Positions 34,401 through 44,076 of a DNA stretch of 64,000 bases are shown one piece after another. Below the pieces are notes generated by a model. It did not search any database and had not been told where the DNA came from. It saw nothing but the letters and a program-made list of their open reading frames with translations. This DNA comes from Zygnema cylindricum. Lineage: Eukaryota > Streptophyta > Zygnematophyceae > Zygnematales > Zygnemataceae. The DNA lies in contig JBBHKE010000696.1 in NCBI GenBank assembly GCA_037447655.1, positions 1-64,000 of the forward strand. Reading direction: 5' to 3'. The position numbers and the translations under genes are program-made. Within the stretch, counting starts at the first letter, position 1. Each line of letters opens with the position of its first letter.

Positions 34401-35657
34401 GAGGAACAGGCTGAACTCCAAGCTCTTCGAAAGCTTAAAGGGAAGCAAGTGGCTGACAGCGGGTTAGAGCAAGCTATGGGAGCAGATGAGCGGGTATTTC
34501 TCTTTAATTTCCTGAATTGTCAGCAACCGGGTCATGGGTGGAAACATTGCACCAGAAAACTTAAACCGGAGCTGGCTTTGAAACTTAAAGAATGGGAGAA
34601 AGAACGCGCAGAAAGAACCTTGAAACAGCAAGAAAGGCTCGAGGGGGGGAGGGGAGAGGACAAGACCCCGGTAACCAAAGAAACTTACCGTCCAACTCCA
34701 CGGAGAAAAACCTCTAAGATGTCCCAATCCAGTTGCGGCAGATCAAACTTCCCAAGTTTGATGACGCCCAAATCTCCAACGAAATCCGGAGTAAATATAC
34801 TACCGAGGGCGCCAAGTGCGAAGCTTGTGGATTTCTGGGGCATAAGGAAGGGCAATGTTTCCGGAAAAATGGAATACCCAAGAAATGATGCAGTTTGCTT
34901 TGTTTACTAGGGAAGGGGAAACCGCCGTTAACCCTCTAAACCTCCAACTCTTTTTCCCGTGGGGGCGCCAACTTATGCCAACACCGGAACGACCTAAGCG
35001 AGTTCCGGCTGCTCTGGCAAAGTTTACGCCGGAGATCATTATACAGCAACAAAGTCAGCAGTTGGCCGCGATGGTTGCAAAGTTGGCTGCCCTCCGCTTG
35101 GGACCTTCTCCCCGGCCTGCACCTTTTACAGCACCCAACGACTCCAAAGGCAAAGACAAGAGTTGCTATAGAAGCTCGCGGAGCTTGATCTTCAAAGCAC
35201 AGAGGCTGCCAATGATGACGACTTATTGGGCTGGGATTTGGAACTTCTAAATGCCCACCATGCCCGAAGCTTCCCGTCTGGAGCTTGGAATGTTAGGGTA
35301 GGAGATAGTCGTCGCCAACTCCGCAACTCCACCACAATGCAAAGACAGGACCGGCAAAAAATGGGTCAGAGGGATCACAACCGGAAAGCTACGGGGCCTT
35401 TGTCATTCATTCCCTGAGCCGTTATGCTGAACAGCGACATCGGCTTAGGAATCAAGCCCACTCACCGGCCGTCTCTTCCTCCCAAACCTAAATTGCCTTC
35501 CGGTTTCGAAAATTACAAGAACGAGAAACAGCAGCGAGAGAAGGAGGCACTGGAACAAGAGAAAAAAGACAATCAGGACTGGTTTGAGAAATATATGGCC
35601 GAACGCCCGGAGAATGATGCTCCCCAAACACCTCTTGTTCCTGATTCTGGCTCATAG
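31475..35657 (+). pseudogene. E1 gag
   Basis: The frame begins at ATA (31475), where E2 has ATG. A Pro/Ser/Glu-rich N-terminal half contains ELLALHDLHELKVNKELVQR, then a stop (TGA, 31943-31945). Capsid-like sequence follows, including WKSFTQSEINKYRTGTIPDD (from about 33634). Two zinc knuckles come next: the first has lost its first Cys (FLNCQQPGHGWKHC, about 34510-34550), the second is complete (CEACGFLGHKEGQC, 34817-34858). Gag packages the RNA in the cytoplasmic particle. Several stops and indels are present. Amino acid identity to E2 Gag looks like roughly three quarters over the capsid part. Confidence 0.75.
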
Positions 35658-35750
35658 AGTGAGAAAGAGGGACCAGATAAGGATCAACAGGAACCGAACT
35701 CATCTCCATCTTCACCAAAAGCAACACTTCCCTCCTCCAAGCCGGCTGTC

Positions 35751-36639
35751 ATGCTAGTCTGGCACCTCATGCCCTATGCTCTCACACACGTGAAGACTCG
35801 AGCCTCGTCCCACAACCTGCCCGAAGAAATCCTCATTCAGGCATTGGGAGAGGAGATCCACTCTGGAAAGGGGGGGGTAGACAAGACCACTCCGCCAATC
35901 ACATTATTTTTGTCCACCGATCGTAAAACCCCTATAGTGGATAGGGACTACAAAGCCTTATCCGTGGCTCTCATACTGAACAGAACCGGGAACTTCAAGC
36001 TCAACGGATACGGGGGATACCAGGACGCTGTGGTCGCCAACCGCATTATTTTTGTCCACAGATCCTAAAACCCTTATAGTGGATAGGTACTACAAAGCCT
36101 TATCCGTGGCTCTCATACTGAACAGAACCGGGAAATTTAAGCTCAACGGATACGGGGGATACCAAGACGTTGTGGTCGACATCGGAGCTCTCCCCAACCT
36201 CATTACCACCTCCGCTTTGCAGAAGATGCCCGAGGAACTTCGGCCCGAAATCTGCCCAAGCAACATCTACTTAAGCACCGTAAGTTGCGGCAATCAACCA
36301 GTCCATGGGATAATCAAGGCCATGGATATTGAGATTTTGGATGATAGAGGCCAAAGGGTGAAAATTGAGCTCCCCTTCTTGGTGGTGGAAGGGACTCAAT
36401 TCGAAATTCTGTTGGGAATGGCCACCTGGACCCGGCTCAATATGAGTTTGAGCGTGTGGAAAGAACAGTGTACCGTCCGGGACCCCAAAAATCCGGAAGG
36501 AACCTAAGTGGTGGTTCCTCTGGATTTATAGAACCGGGGAAAGACAAATTTCCCACTGTCTAGATGCTACCTGGTGTACACAACACCATCTCCGACGGAA
36601 CTGTTTGGCAGTTCCACAGAAATCGCCAAAGAAATCTAG
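35751..36639 (+). pseudogene. E1 retropepsin, with internal duplication
   Basis: The active-site region reads VVVDIGALPNLITTSALQ (36171 onward), where E2 has DSG, so the catalytic Ser position is Ile. The C-terminal part has FEILLGMATWTRLNMSL, like the flap and ILLG block of gypsy proteases. A 142-bp direct duplication (35902-36043 and 36044-36185) breaks the frame. It ends at an in-frame TAG (36637-36639) that E2 also has. Confidence 0.75.
35902..36185 (+). repeat. 142-bp tandem duplication in the E1 protease
   Basis: Units 35902-36043 and 36044-36185 begin CATTATTTTTGTCCAC. The unit length is not a multiple of three, so it disables the protein. E2 has a single copy. Confidence 0.9.
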
Positions 36640-36779
36640 CAATTCCCAATTTCCAGGCGGGAATAGATTATTACAGGTAGCAAAACTCCGGTGGGGAGTG
36701 GATCAGGCATTTACAGCCTTGATGTTGAAGGAAGTTACCTCACCGTCTAATGCTTCCAAACCCAAGAAGAGTAACAAAG

Positions 36780-37775
36780 AATTCAATCGACAAGTGGTGT
36801 CATTGGCAGTTCCCGATTTCGGACTGCGTATTTTATCTCTATTTTCAGGAATTAGTTCTAATTTAGAAGCGGTCTTGAAAACATGATATCTAGTGGAGTC
36901 ATACATAGCCGTGAAAGTATCTCCCGAGGCTAGGTAGGTCAGCGAACATCGCCTCCACCAACTTCATCACCTATATCCTCAACAGCTTCCAGTATCAGCT
37001 TTCTCCAAAGCTCACCGTAGTCTTCTCCACAATGTAGAAAACATCATGGCGACCCACATGGCCTGTTTGGGAAGAGTGGATTTGGTGTTGGCACGCTGGC
37101 CTTGTTAGGGATACTCCCTAGCAGGACAAGGAAAAGGGCACCAAGACCGCAGAAGTGGAACCTTTTTTCGGTTGATCGAGTTAATCTCCTGGCTTCAACT
37201 GCTCTAGGAAACGCCGGTAAGGTATGTTTTGGAAAATGTCCACCCGGCAGATGATAAACGAAAACAAGTTGCGAACAGCTAGAATCACATAACCCGGATT
37301 TTAGGGGCTCCATTAGTTTTCGAGGCGGCACAGCTGGGATCCCTGGCACACCGAGTCAGGGCATATTGGACCAACATGATCCAGATTCTAGTCCTCCGAC
37401 AACTGTTGGAGAAGGAAATCCCCGACCCGAAAAATTCCGTCCAGCAAATACTTGGGGAAGGTAGAATAGCCACACCAGTGACTCGACCCGACCGCCCACC
37501 TTTCTTCCGGTGCAACAGACCAAGATTCCCAAGGAAAGCCCTCCCGACATTGGTCTCTTTCCCTCATAGTCACGCATATCGGTATGGAGCGGCGGGAATG
37601 ATTTTTTACAGCAAAGCTGGACTCTGGACAACACCAACGATTGCCGAACGAGAAAAAGCAATAGTATTTCAAAAAGGAACAACGGCAGCACCAGGTATGT
37701 CAGACCTTCAGCGGTGAAGCTTTATAAGGCAAAGTATGGAATTGAATTCGCTCACCTGGGTACTCCAGCATGCAC
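36780..37775 (+). pseudogene. E1 C5 cytosine methyltransferase (DNMT3-like)
   Basis: Motif I: LRILSLFSGISSNLEAVL (about 36826-36880). Motif IV keeps the catalytic Cys, WPC (about 37101), but is followed at once by TAG. Motif VI is YVLENVHPADD; motif VIII is LAHRVRAYWTNM. Near the end come LPTLVSFPHSHAYRYGA and AEREKAIVFQKGTTAAPG. A TGA (37715-37717) shared with E2 sits before a motif X-like MELNSLTWVLQ. The motif order is canonical (I before IV), as in DNMT3 and unlike plant DRM. At least five stops make it inactive. E2 is inserted at its very end. Confidence 0.82.
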
Positions 37776-37925
37776 TGTCGAGCGTGCCTGGTAACCGGGA
37801 GGTCCAGGTTATATGTCGAAGGAGGTGTGCATGAGAAACCTGCAATCCACCCCAAATGCTGATGCTCCCTTGGATCCGTGATAATGCCCATCTCTATTCA
37901 TTACCCGCCCCCAGGGATATGCATA
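37776..37925 (-). repeat. E2 terminal segment B2 (shortened)
   Basis: It matches 38359-38508 (in B1) with about four differences in 150 bp. It ends GCTCGACA on the minus strand. The first ~60 bp of B are missing, removed by a deletion that also took the end of A2. Confidence 0.85.
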
Positions 37926-38356
37926 GCCGAAGGTCCTTCTATAATACACAAAATGGAAACAAAGTTATGACTCGACGTGAAAACCGCCTAACTTTGTCCC
38001 TACGTCATAAATGCTTTGCCCGGTGGTTGGGCCTGAAATAACATCATACTGACAGTTAACAGTAAGATTTACGGGATAATTCCAAATGTGACGTGTCGTT
38101 CTCTAAGGTATCCCTCTACTAGAGCTACATAGAACACACACTATAATGGATCAGACACTTTGCACCGGACTAACTCCTCAGGTCGACCTCCGTTTAAGGT
38201 GAACTAAAGTGCGTAGTGTTCCAGGATGAAAATAGAAAGATCTGATCCGGCTGATTGTCCTCTTCCTTCTCAGTACGCTAAAGTCCGTCCCAAGTGGAAT
38301 GAAGCCCCGGAACTCCTAGGAGTGCAAATGTGCCGAAGATGCACACGCGCTTGACA
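37926..38356 (-). repeat. E2 terminal segment A2 (shortened)
   Basis: It matches the first 431 bp of A1 (48926-49356) with about 11 differences by eye, from TGTCAAGCGCG to GGACCTTCGGC. The downstream ~750 bp of A are deleted. Confidence 0.88.
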
Positions 38357-38358
38357 GC

Positions 38359-38568
38359 TGTCGAGCGTGCCTGGTAACCGGGAGGTCCATGTTATATGTC
38401 CAAGGAGGTGTGCATGAGAAACCTGCAATCCACCCCAAATGCTGATGCTCCCTTGGATCCGTGATAATGCCCATCTCTGTTCATTACCCCCCCCCAGGGA
38501 TATGCATAGAGAGTAAGGAGGAATGGAGTGGAAAAGAAAAGTACCCTGTTCCCCCCTTCCCATATTTC
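38359..38568 (-). repeat. E2 internal segment B1
   Basis: It lies between the polypurine tract (38580-38565) and A2. It starts GAAATATGGGAAGG and ends GGCACGCTCGACA, separated from A2 by the dinucleotide GC. Confidence 0.8.
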
Positions 38569-38580
38569 CCCCCCCTCTTA
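38565..38580 (-). other. E2 polypurine tract
   Basis: TAAGAGGGGGGGGAAA on the minus strand, directly after a short inverted repeat around CTAATCCTCTTAGTCACGTG. E1 has the same tract at 52722-52737. Confidence 0.75.
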
Positions 38581-38609
38581 GTCCCACGTGACTAAGAGGA
38601 TTAGACAGA

Positions 38610-38954
38610 TTAGCCGCCAAACTCGCAGTCCCCACAGAACCACGGATTTGCGGGTTGAGAGCGGGGCTCCCAATTCAGAGGTAGGCAGCAGTCATGCCAC
38701 CCCTGGTGACAGCATTCACACACCAACAGGAGGTAGGGTACAGAGGACACATGGCAGGCAGAGGAACAGGCTGGAGGGTCTGCAAAATAAGTGAGGTGGA
38801 AAATGGGTTCATCCTCTAACCCTCGCAGATGGCAAGGTGCCACATTGATCTGATTTTCTTTAATTTTGCGGCTATCCTTTCCTTCCAAGGTAAGAACCCT
38901 TTTGTTCGAGACCTCCACCACTTTCAGAATCATTCGTCCGGCCGAAATGTCCAA
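38610..38954 (-). pseudogene. E2 integrase tail with C-terminal PHD finger
   Basis: A β-rich segment (GRMILKVVEVSNKRVLTLEG) ends the integrase. It is followed by CSSAC, then VCECCHQGWHDCC, then FCGDCE and stop (TAA 38612-38610). This fits C4HC3 PHD spacing (C-x2-C-x4-H-x2-C and final C-x2-C), with an unusual C-x3-C first pair and Trp before the His. PHD fingers often read histone H3 tails. In chromoviruses a chromodomain at this place guides integration, so a targeting role is inferred. All eight ligands are present in this copy. Confidence 0.78.
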
Positions 38955-38966
38955 AGTATCCTTCTT

Positions 38967-40010
38967 CTATTGCATGCGATACACAAAATCCCCAGGCACA
39001 AATCCACGTTGCCGGGGGACATAATTGCCGCTCCGTCGTTGGGAATTCCAGAGTTGATCTCTGTGCTGAGCAGCCTGTAAATTGCCCATGGCCAGAGGTA
39101 TTTCACGCTGAAATACCTTAGCCCGGTCGGCAATCAGTTTCTCTACAGTACCCCGGTTGTCCATCTCCGGAAGAACAACCGCCTGAGCTGACGCAGCCCC
39201 TGGTAGGATGGGATGTCGGCCGAAGGAATGAAGTAAGGGCTATTGGAGTGGAGAGATGCCTGCCTGCTGAACCTGTACCCCATAGCAATCCAAGGCACCC
39301 GTGTGTCCCACTCCCCCAAATCCTCTTCAACCGCATATTTCCGTAGTGACCGCTTCACTGTCTGTACGCACCTCTCGGCCAAGCCGTCGGCTTGGGGGTG
39401 GTCTCGGCTGGTTAACCTGTGGTCAATGTGGCACTTCTCCAAAAGGTTAGAGAATTCTCCGGCAAACTCGGACCCCTGATCCGTCAGAACTTCGGCCGGT
39501 GCTCCAAATTGAGACAACACTCTCTGCAAGAATGCGTCCGCGATTGCTTTGGACTCCTTTCGGGGAAGAACCACCAATTCAATTCACTTAGAGAAGTGTT
39601 CAATCATGACCAGAACAAAACGGTTCCCCCTCTGGCTCGTAGGAAGTGGTCTTAGCACATCTAGTGACCATCTGTAAAACATCCCCCGGATGGGGAGGGA
39701 GTGAAGCTCAGTCCCACCCTTTTTGTCAAAAGCTGCTTTTACCCGGTCACAGGAAGGGCACGTCTGCACCACAAGATTGACCAGGGCCCGCAACCCATGC
39801 CACCAATACGACCCTGTGACTAGCGAGGTGGTTCGTTTTTGTCCGAAGTGCCCGCATTGCTGGTGAAGCCGAACAATGAGCGTTTCTCGATCTGCCGGAG
39901 GGGGAACCTCTTTCCTCGTCCCATTGGCCCATTTCCAGAGAAGGATGCCTCGGTCCCATTCATAAGGCGCCATTCGGTTCTGAGCACAGGACAAATGACT
40001 TCGGAAAGGT
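38967..40010 (-). pseudogene. E2 integrase
   Basis: The N-terminal HHCC zinc domain has LHQQCGHFGQKRTTS and QTCPSCDRVKAAF (about 39900-39735). The core follows with YRWSLDVLRPLPTS (first Asp), EVLTDQGSEFAGEF (second Asp) and HPQADGLAERCVQTVKR (Glu), D to E spacing of 34 residues. Between 39584 and 39577 a stop splits the core; a frameshift near 39150 precedes LIADRAKVFQREIPLAMGNL. It is a DDE-type retroviral-like integrase, not a tyrosine recombinase, despite the split repeats. Confidence 0.8.
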
Positions 40011-40189
40011 GGGATAGAGGAGAGCCTTTCTGGATAGATTGGAAGGAATCGCTGTCATTCGATATATCCTTCCGGCCGACTCCAATGGGGGCCTGCCCCT
40101 CTACATCTGCAGCAAAAGTTGACACTACTCCTTCGGCCCGAGGCAGCCAAATAAAAGCAGAGGAAGCCCGGATGAGTCCCAGGCTGAGC

Positions 40190-41864
40190 TCAAGGTCTTC
40201 GTCATGTCGTGCCCCAGTAGAGTCTCTGGTGGAAGGGTCCGGATTCCTGCTGAGTCCGTCGGCATTTCCATGAATCTCCCCGGCTCAATGGATAATGCTG
40301 AAATCATATTCTTGCAAGATGAGAACCCATCTGGCTAGCTTTCCAGTCAGCTTACTGTTCTCCATAATCCATTTGAGTGGTTGGTGATCCGTAATGAGGG
40401 TGAAGTGTACTCCATAGAGGTAAGGCTGGAAGTGCTGGATGGCCCAAACCGCGGCGAGTAATTCCCCATGGTAATTGCTGTAATTCCCCTCTGCTCTGTT
40501 ATTACTCCGGCTTGCGTAGGCCACTACGTACTCAGCCCCTGCATCGTCCAATTGAGCCAAAACTGATTCTAATCCGAACCTGCTCTAATCTGTATAAAGG
40601 AGAAAAGGCCGCTGGTGATCGGGCATCCGGAGCACAGGATGCTGTTTGAGGGAATCCTTCAAGAATTGGAACGCTATCTGCTGTTCTTCCTTCCACTGCC
40701 ACTCCTAGTCCTTTCGCAACAATTAGTTCAATGGGTGAGCGTGGCTACTGAATTCAAGAATAAACCGCCGGTAATAGTTGGCCAGGCCCAGGAAAGTACG
40801 AAGAGCAGAGATGTCGTGCGGGGGTGGAAGAGCATCTAGGGCTGCCACCTTAACCATGTGGGACCCACTGTCTCGGGAGTCACCTCATGACCCAGATAAA
40901 TAATTTTCTGCACCCCATAGATGCCCTTCCCCGGGTGACACTTCAAACCTGCTGCTTGGAGTGCCCGGAGAACGATCTGTATGTGCTCCAAGTGTTCTTC
41001 GAAGGTCTTGGAGAAAATGATAACATCGTCGATATAACACCGTGCGAAATCAATTCCCCGGAGAGCCTCGTCCATGGCCCGTTGGAATTTGGCAGGTGCA
41101 TTCTTGAGGCCAAATGGCATGTACAGCCATTCATATAGCCTGGATCCGGCCCAAAAACCAGTCCTCTCTCGGTGTTTCGGCTCCATTGCAATCTCGTGGA
41201 ATCCATTTTTCATATCCAAAGTAGAGTAAATGGTGGCCCCACCAAGAGAGTCAAAGATCTCTTCCGGGGTAGGCATAGGATAACGGTCGGAGACAGTTGC
41301 CGCGTTGAGCATCCGATAGTCCCCACACATCCGGAAATCTACAGTTTTTCCGGAGGAGTCTTTCTTTGGCAGGAGCACGGTTGGTGAGGCAAACCCATGT
41401 AGTCCTGTACTCATCTAAACCAGCCCAGCTTCCACCAAAGTCTGCACCTTTGAAGTGATGAACTCCTTCTCCTTGAAACTGAGAGGGTACTGTTTCTGCC
41501 AAACAGTAGCCGTCTCGTCGATCAAGTTAATCCGAAAAGGAGTCCCTTTATAGATCCCTACATCGGTGTCAGACCACGCGAACACCTGCCAAATATCTTC
41601 TAACGGCTTGGAGAGCCGGGCCTTCTGCTGTGGGTCTAGCTGTTCACCTAAAGTCCAGTCCATCTTCCCGGGTTCCACTGCCACTAAGGCTTCCGGTGGT
41701 CTACCCAAGAGAGAGATGTCCAAGGTCAGCTCTACCTGTGGGTCGGTCCCTTGTTCGGCTGTTAAAACGCTGCTGCTGACAACTTCCTCTAAGTTGTCTT
41801 GTTCTGGGACTCTGCCCCCCCCCCACTAAGGGAACTCTTGGGTCCAGTGTGGCATTGCTCCGCC
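40190..41864 (-). pseudogene. E2 reverse transcriptase and RNase H
   Basis: RT starts with a linker and WTLGEQLDPQQKARLSKPLE, then SPTVLLPKKDSSGKTVDFRM, MPFGLKNAPAKFQRAMDEAL and the active site CYIDDVIIFSKTF. RNase H has YVVAYASRSNNRAEGNYSNY (Glu present) and FTLITDHQPLKWIMENSKLT. An in-frame TAG (41414-41412) replaces Gln relative to E1. A run of ten G (41824-41815) upstream shifts the frame by +1 relative to a nine-G ancestor; E1 has eight. Other indels occur near 40836 and 40285. Confidence 0.8.
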
Positions 41865-41999
41865 CCACTGAGGAAGTTCCTGGGAATTTGGTGAATGTGA
41901 ATTTTTCCCTCCTTGTCTCTCACCCCCCCTCTAGCTTTAGAGTTGCTTGCATGGCCAACAACTGTGGAGCTTGAAGGTATGTTGTCCGTGATTTTGGAG

Positions 42000-43131
42000 A
42001 CTGAAGGCTTGAGAATGCAAGAGAATGTTTCAGCACCCAGGAAATTGCATTTAAATCCATGCTTTGTCCGATTAAACTTCACCTTTTTGAAGCCGATACC
42101 CCTGGCGCAGCTGTGGTTCCCTGTTGAAACCCCATTTCTTGTTCCCGTTCTGTAATATTCGGCGCTGTCCACGTGGCGGTTGTACTGTCAAAGATCATTC
42201 CTGGTGCGCCCTTCCGGTAAGCGTGGCTATTAGGAAAAGATACCAGTGTTGGGAGGGCCCTCCGTGGATACCCAGGCTTATTACAACAGAAGAAGGGTGA
42301 TTTGTCGGCTGTGATCACCGGTGTGGCCATTCGCCCCGGACCGAGGATCTGTTGGACCGTTATGTTGGGATCTGTAACCTGTGTTCTCAACAGCTGTTGG
42401 AGGATTGGAAGAGGAACCAAGTTGGTCCAATATGCTCGAACTTTGTGGGCTCTTGATCCGATCTGAGCTGCATCAAAAACTATGGGAGTCCCTAGAACCT
42501 TGGTCACTTGGTTCCAGCTGCTAACCACCTGTTTTCTCTTATCATCTGTGGGGTGAACGTTTTCCAAGATGTACCCCACTGGTGTGTCCTGGCGTTCCTG
42601 TAACCCTGTTATTAGTCTGGTTATTTGAAAGAAAGTTCTGCTTCGGACGTCCTGGTGTCCTCGGCCCTGTCCTGCTAACGAATACCTATGGCATGGCCAT
42701 CCAGCGACCACCAGGTCTACCCTTCCAAGCTTTTCCAGATGAGACTCTGTGATATTACCCACATTCTGGGGAAGCGTGCGATGAGAGTTAGACATGGCGG
42801 TCACCGGGACTTGCTATGGGTAAAGTTGGTGCAGCTGTTGCAGGCGGTACTCACTGACTGCACGGGCGTCCGGGTCTATGTCGACTGCCGAGTAAGTTTC
42901 TATTTGGTTTCCAGCTTTCAGGACGGCTTCCAGATCGGAACTAATGCCATAAAATAGGGATAGAATCCTAAGTCCTGAAAGCGGGATTTGTAGTGACACC
43001 ACTTGTCGATTAAAGTCTTTCCTTTTGTTAAGAACCGTTGGTAGTTCCGACCGGGGGACTTTTGCTGCTCCGGGTGATATTGCAGCCAAGCTCCTGTCCA
43101 CTTCCCGCCGATGTGTGGCCATCTGTACCAA
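42000..43131 (-). pseudogene. E2 C5 cytosine methyltransferase (DNMT3-like), nearly complete
   Basis: Motif I LRILSLFYGISSDLEAVLKA (from 42969) is followed by ETYSAVDIDPDARAVSEYRL. Motif IV DLVVAGWPCHRYSLAGQG has the catalytic Cys at 42693-42691. Motif VI YILENVHPTDD has Glu at 42564-42562. Motif VIII is SRAHKVRAYWTNLVPLP. The target-recognition region has FFCCNKPGYPRRALPTLVSF. Motif IX is ITEREQEMGFQQGTTAAPG, and motif X-like SMDLNAISWVL follows an in-frame TGA (42081-42079). One further stop (TAG, 42816-42814) lies between motifs I and IV. Cytosine-C5 methylation of DNA is the family activity. It is placed between protease and RT, unlike any standard gypsy element, and separated from the protease by the shared TAG at 43179-43177. 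Confidence 0.85.
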
Positions 43132-43176
43132 TCGGTTCTGATACTCCTTTTCCCAGCGTTTGGAAATAGGGAATTG

Positions 43177-43905
43177 CTAGATAGAATCAGCGATATCGTT
43201 GGAGTATTTGAACAGCTCCGAGGGGGTTGAGGCAGAGTAGACGGGATAGCATCCAGACACCGGAACAGTCGTTTTTCCCCGGTTCCACAAATCTAAGGGG
43301 ACCACCACTTTTGTTCTTTTCGGATCCTCAAGGTCTGAGACTGTAACTTGTTCCTTCCATACGCTCAACTCCATGTTCAACCTTGTCCAGGTAGCCATAC
43401 CCAGCAAAATCTCAAATTGCTTACCTTCCACCACTAGGAAGGGAAGCCGAATCTGCACGTGTTGGCCTGCGTCGTCAGCAAATTCGATTTCCATGGCTTA
43501 TATGATCCCATATACGGGTTGGCTGCCAGTGCTGACTGTGCTCTAGCATATGTCACTTGGACTGATTTTTGGTCGGAGTTCCTCGGGCATTTGTTATAAC
43601 GCTGATGTAGTTATTAAGTTTGGAAGAGCTCCGCTATCCACCACTGCATCCTGGTACCCGGCGTATCCATTAAGTTTAAAATTTCCCGTCCTGTTGAGAA
43701 TAAGAGCCACCGAAAGGGCCTTATAATCCCTATCTGCCATAGAGGTTTTTGGTTCTGCCGACATGAAAACTGTCTTGGGCGGTTCTGCCAACGCGACCCT
43801 TTTCCTCCTAGTGTGAATTTCTTCCCCTAATGCCTGAATGAGGGTTTCTTCGGGCAGATTGTGGGAGGAAGCCAACGTTTTGAAATGCGTCAAGGCGTAG
43901 GGCAT
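43177..43905 (-). pseudogene. E2 retropepsin
   Basis: The active site AVVDSGALPNLITTSAL (DSG) is intact. The C-terminal block FEILLGMATWTRLNMELSV is present. Three stops interrupt the middle (about 43590-43498), at positions that are sense codons in E1. It ends at TAG 43179-43177, conserved in E1. Confidence 0.8.
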
Positions 43906-44076
43906 TAAGTGTCGTACTAGCTTAACTGCCGGTTTGGAGGAAGGAGGGAGAGCTTTGGGCGATGAAATGGGTGAGTCCTCGTCTTCAGATTTCTCCTGTT
44001 CTCCCCCTTTTTCTTCCTCACTTTCTGCGTCAGAATTCCCCGTAGGAGGTGTAATTGGCGGATCTGCGGACGGTCT

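Noticed and set aside
38270-38635. Open frame of 121 codons across the E2 B1/A2 joint
   Set aside because: It spans the polypurine tract and terminal repeats and has no relation to the neighbouring domains.
42000-42172. A separate frame overlapping the end of the E2 DNMT (41789-42172), first read as a frameshifted linker
   Set aside because: Comparison with E1 shows the linker continues in the DNMT frame after the TGA; the other frame is a shadow.
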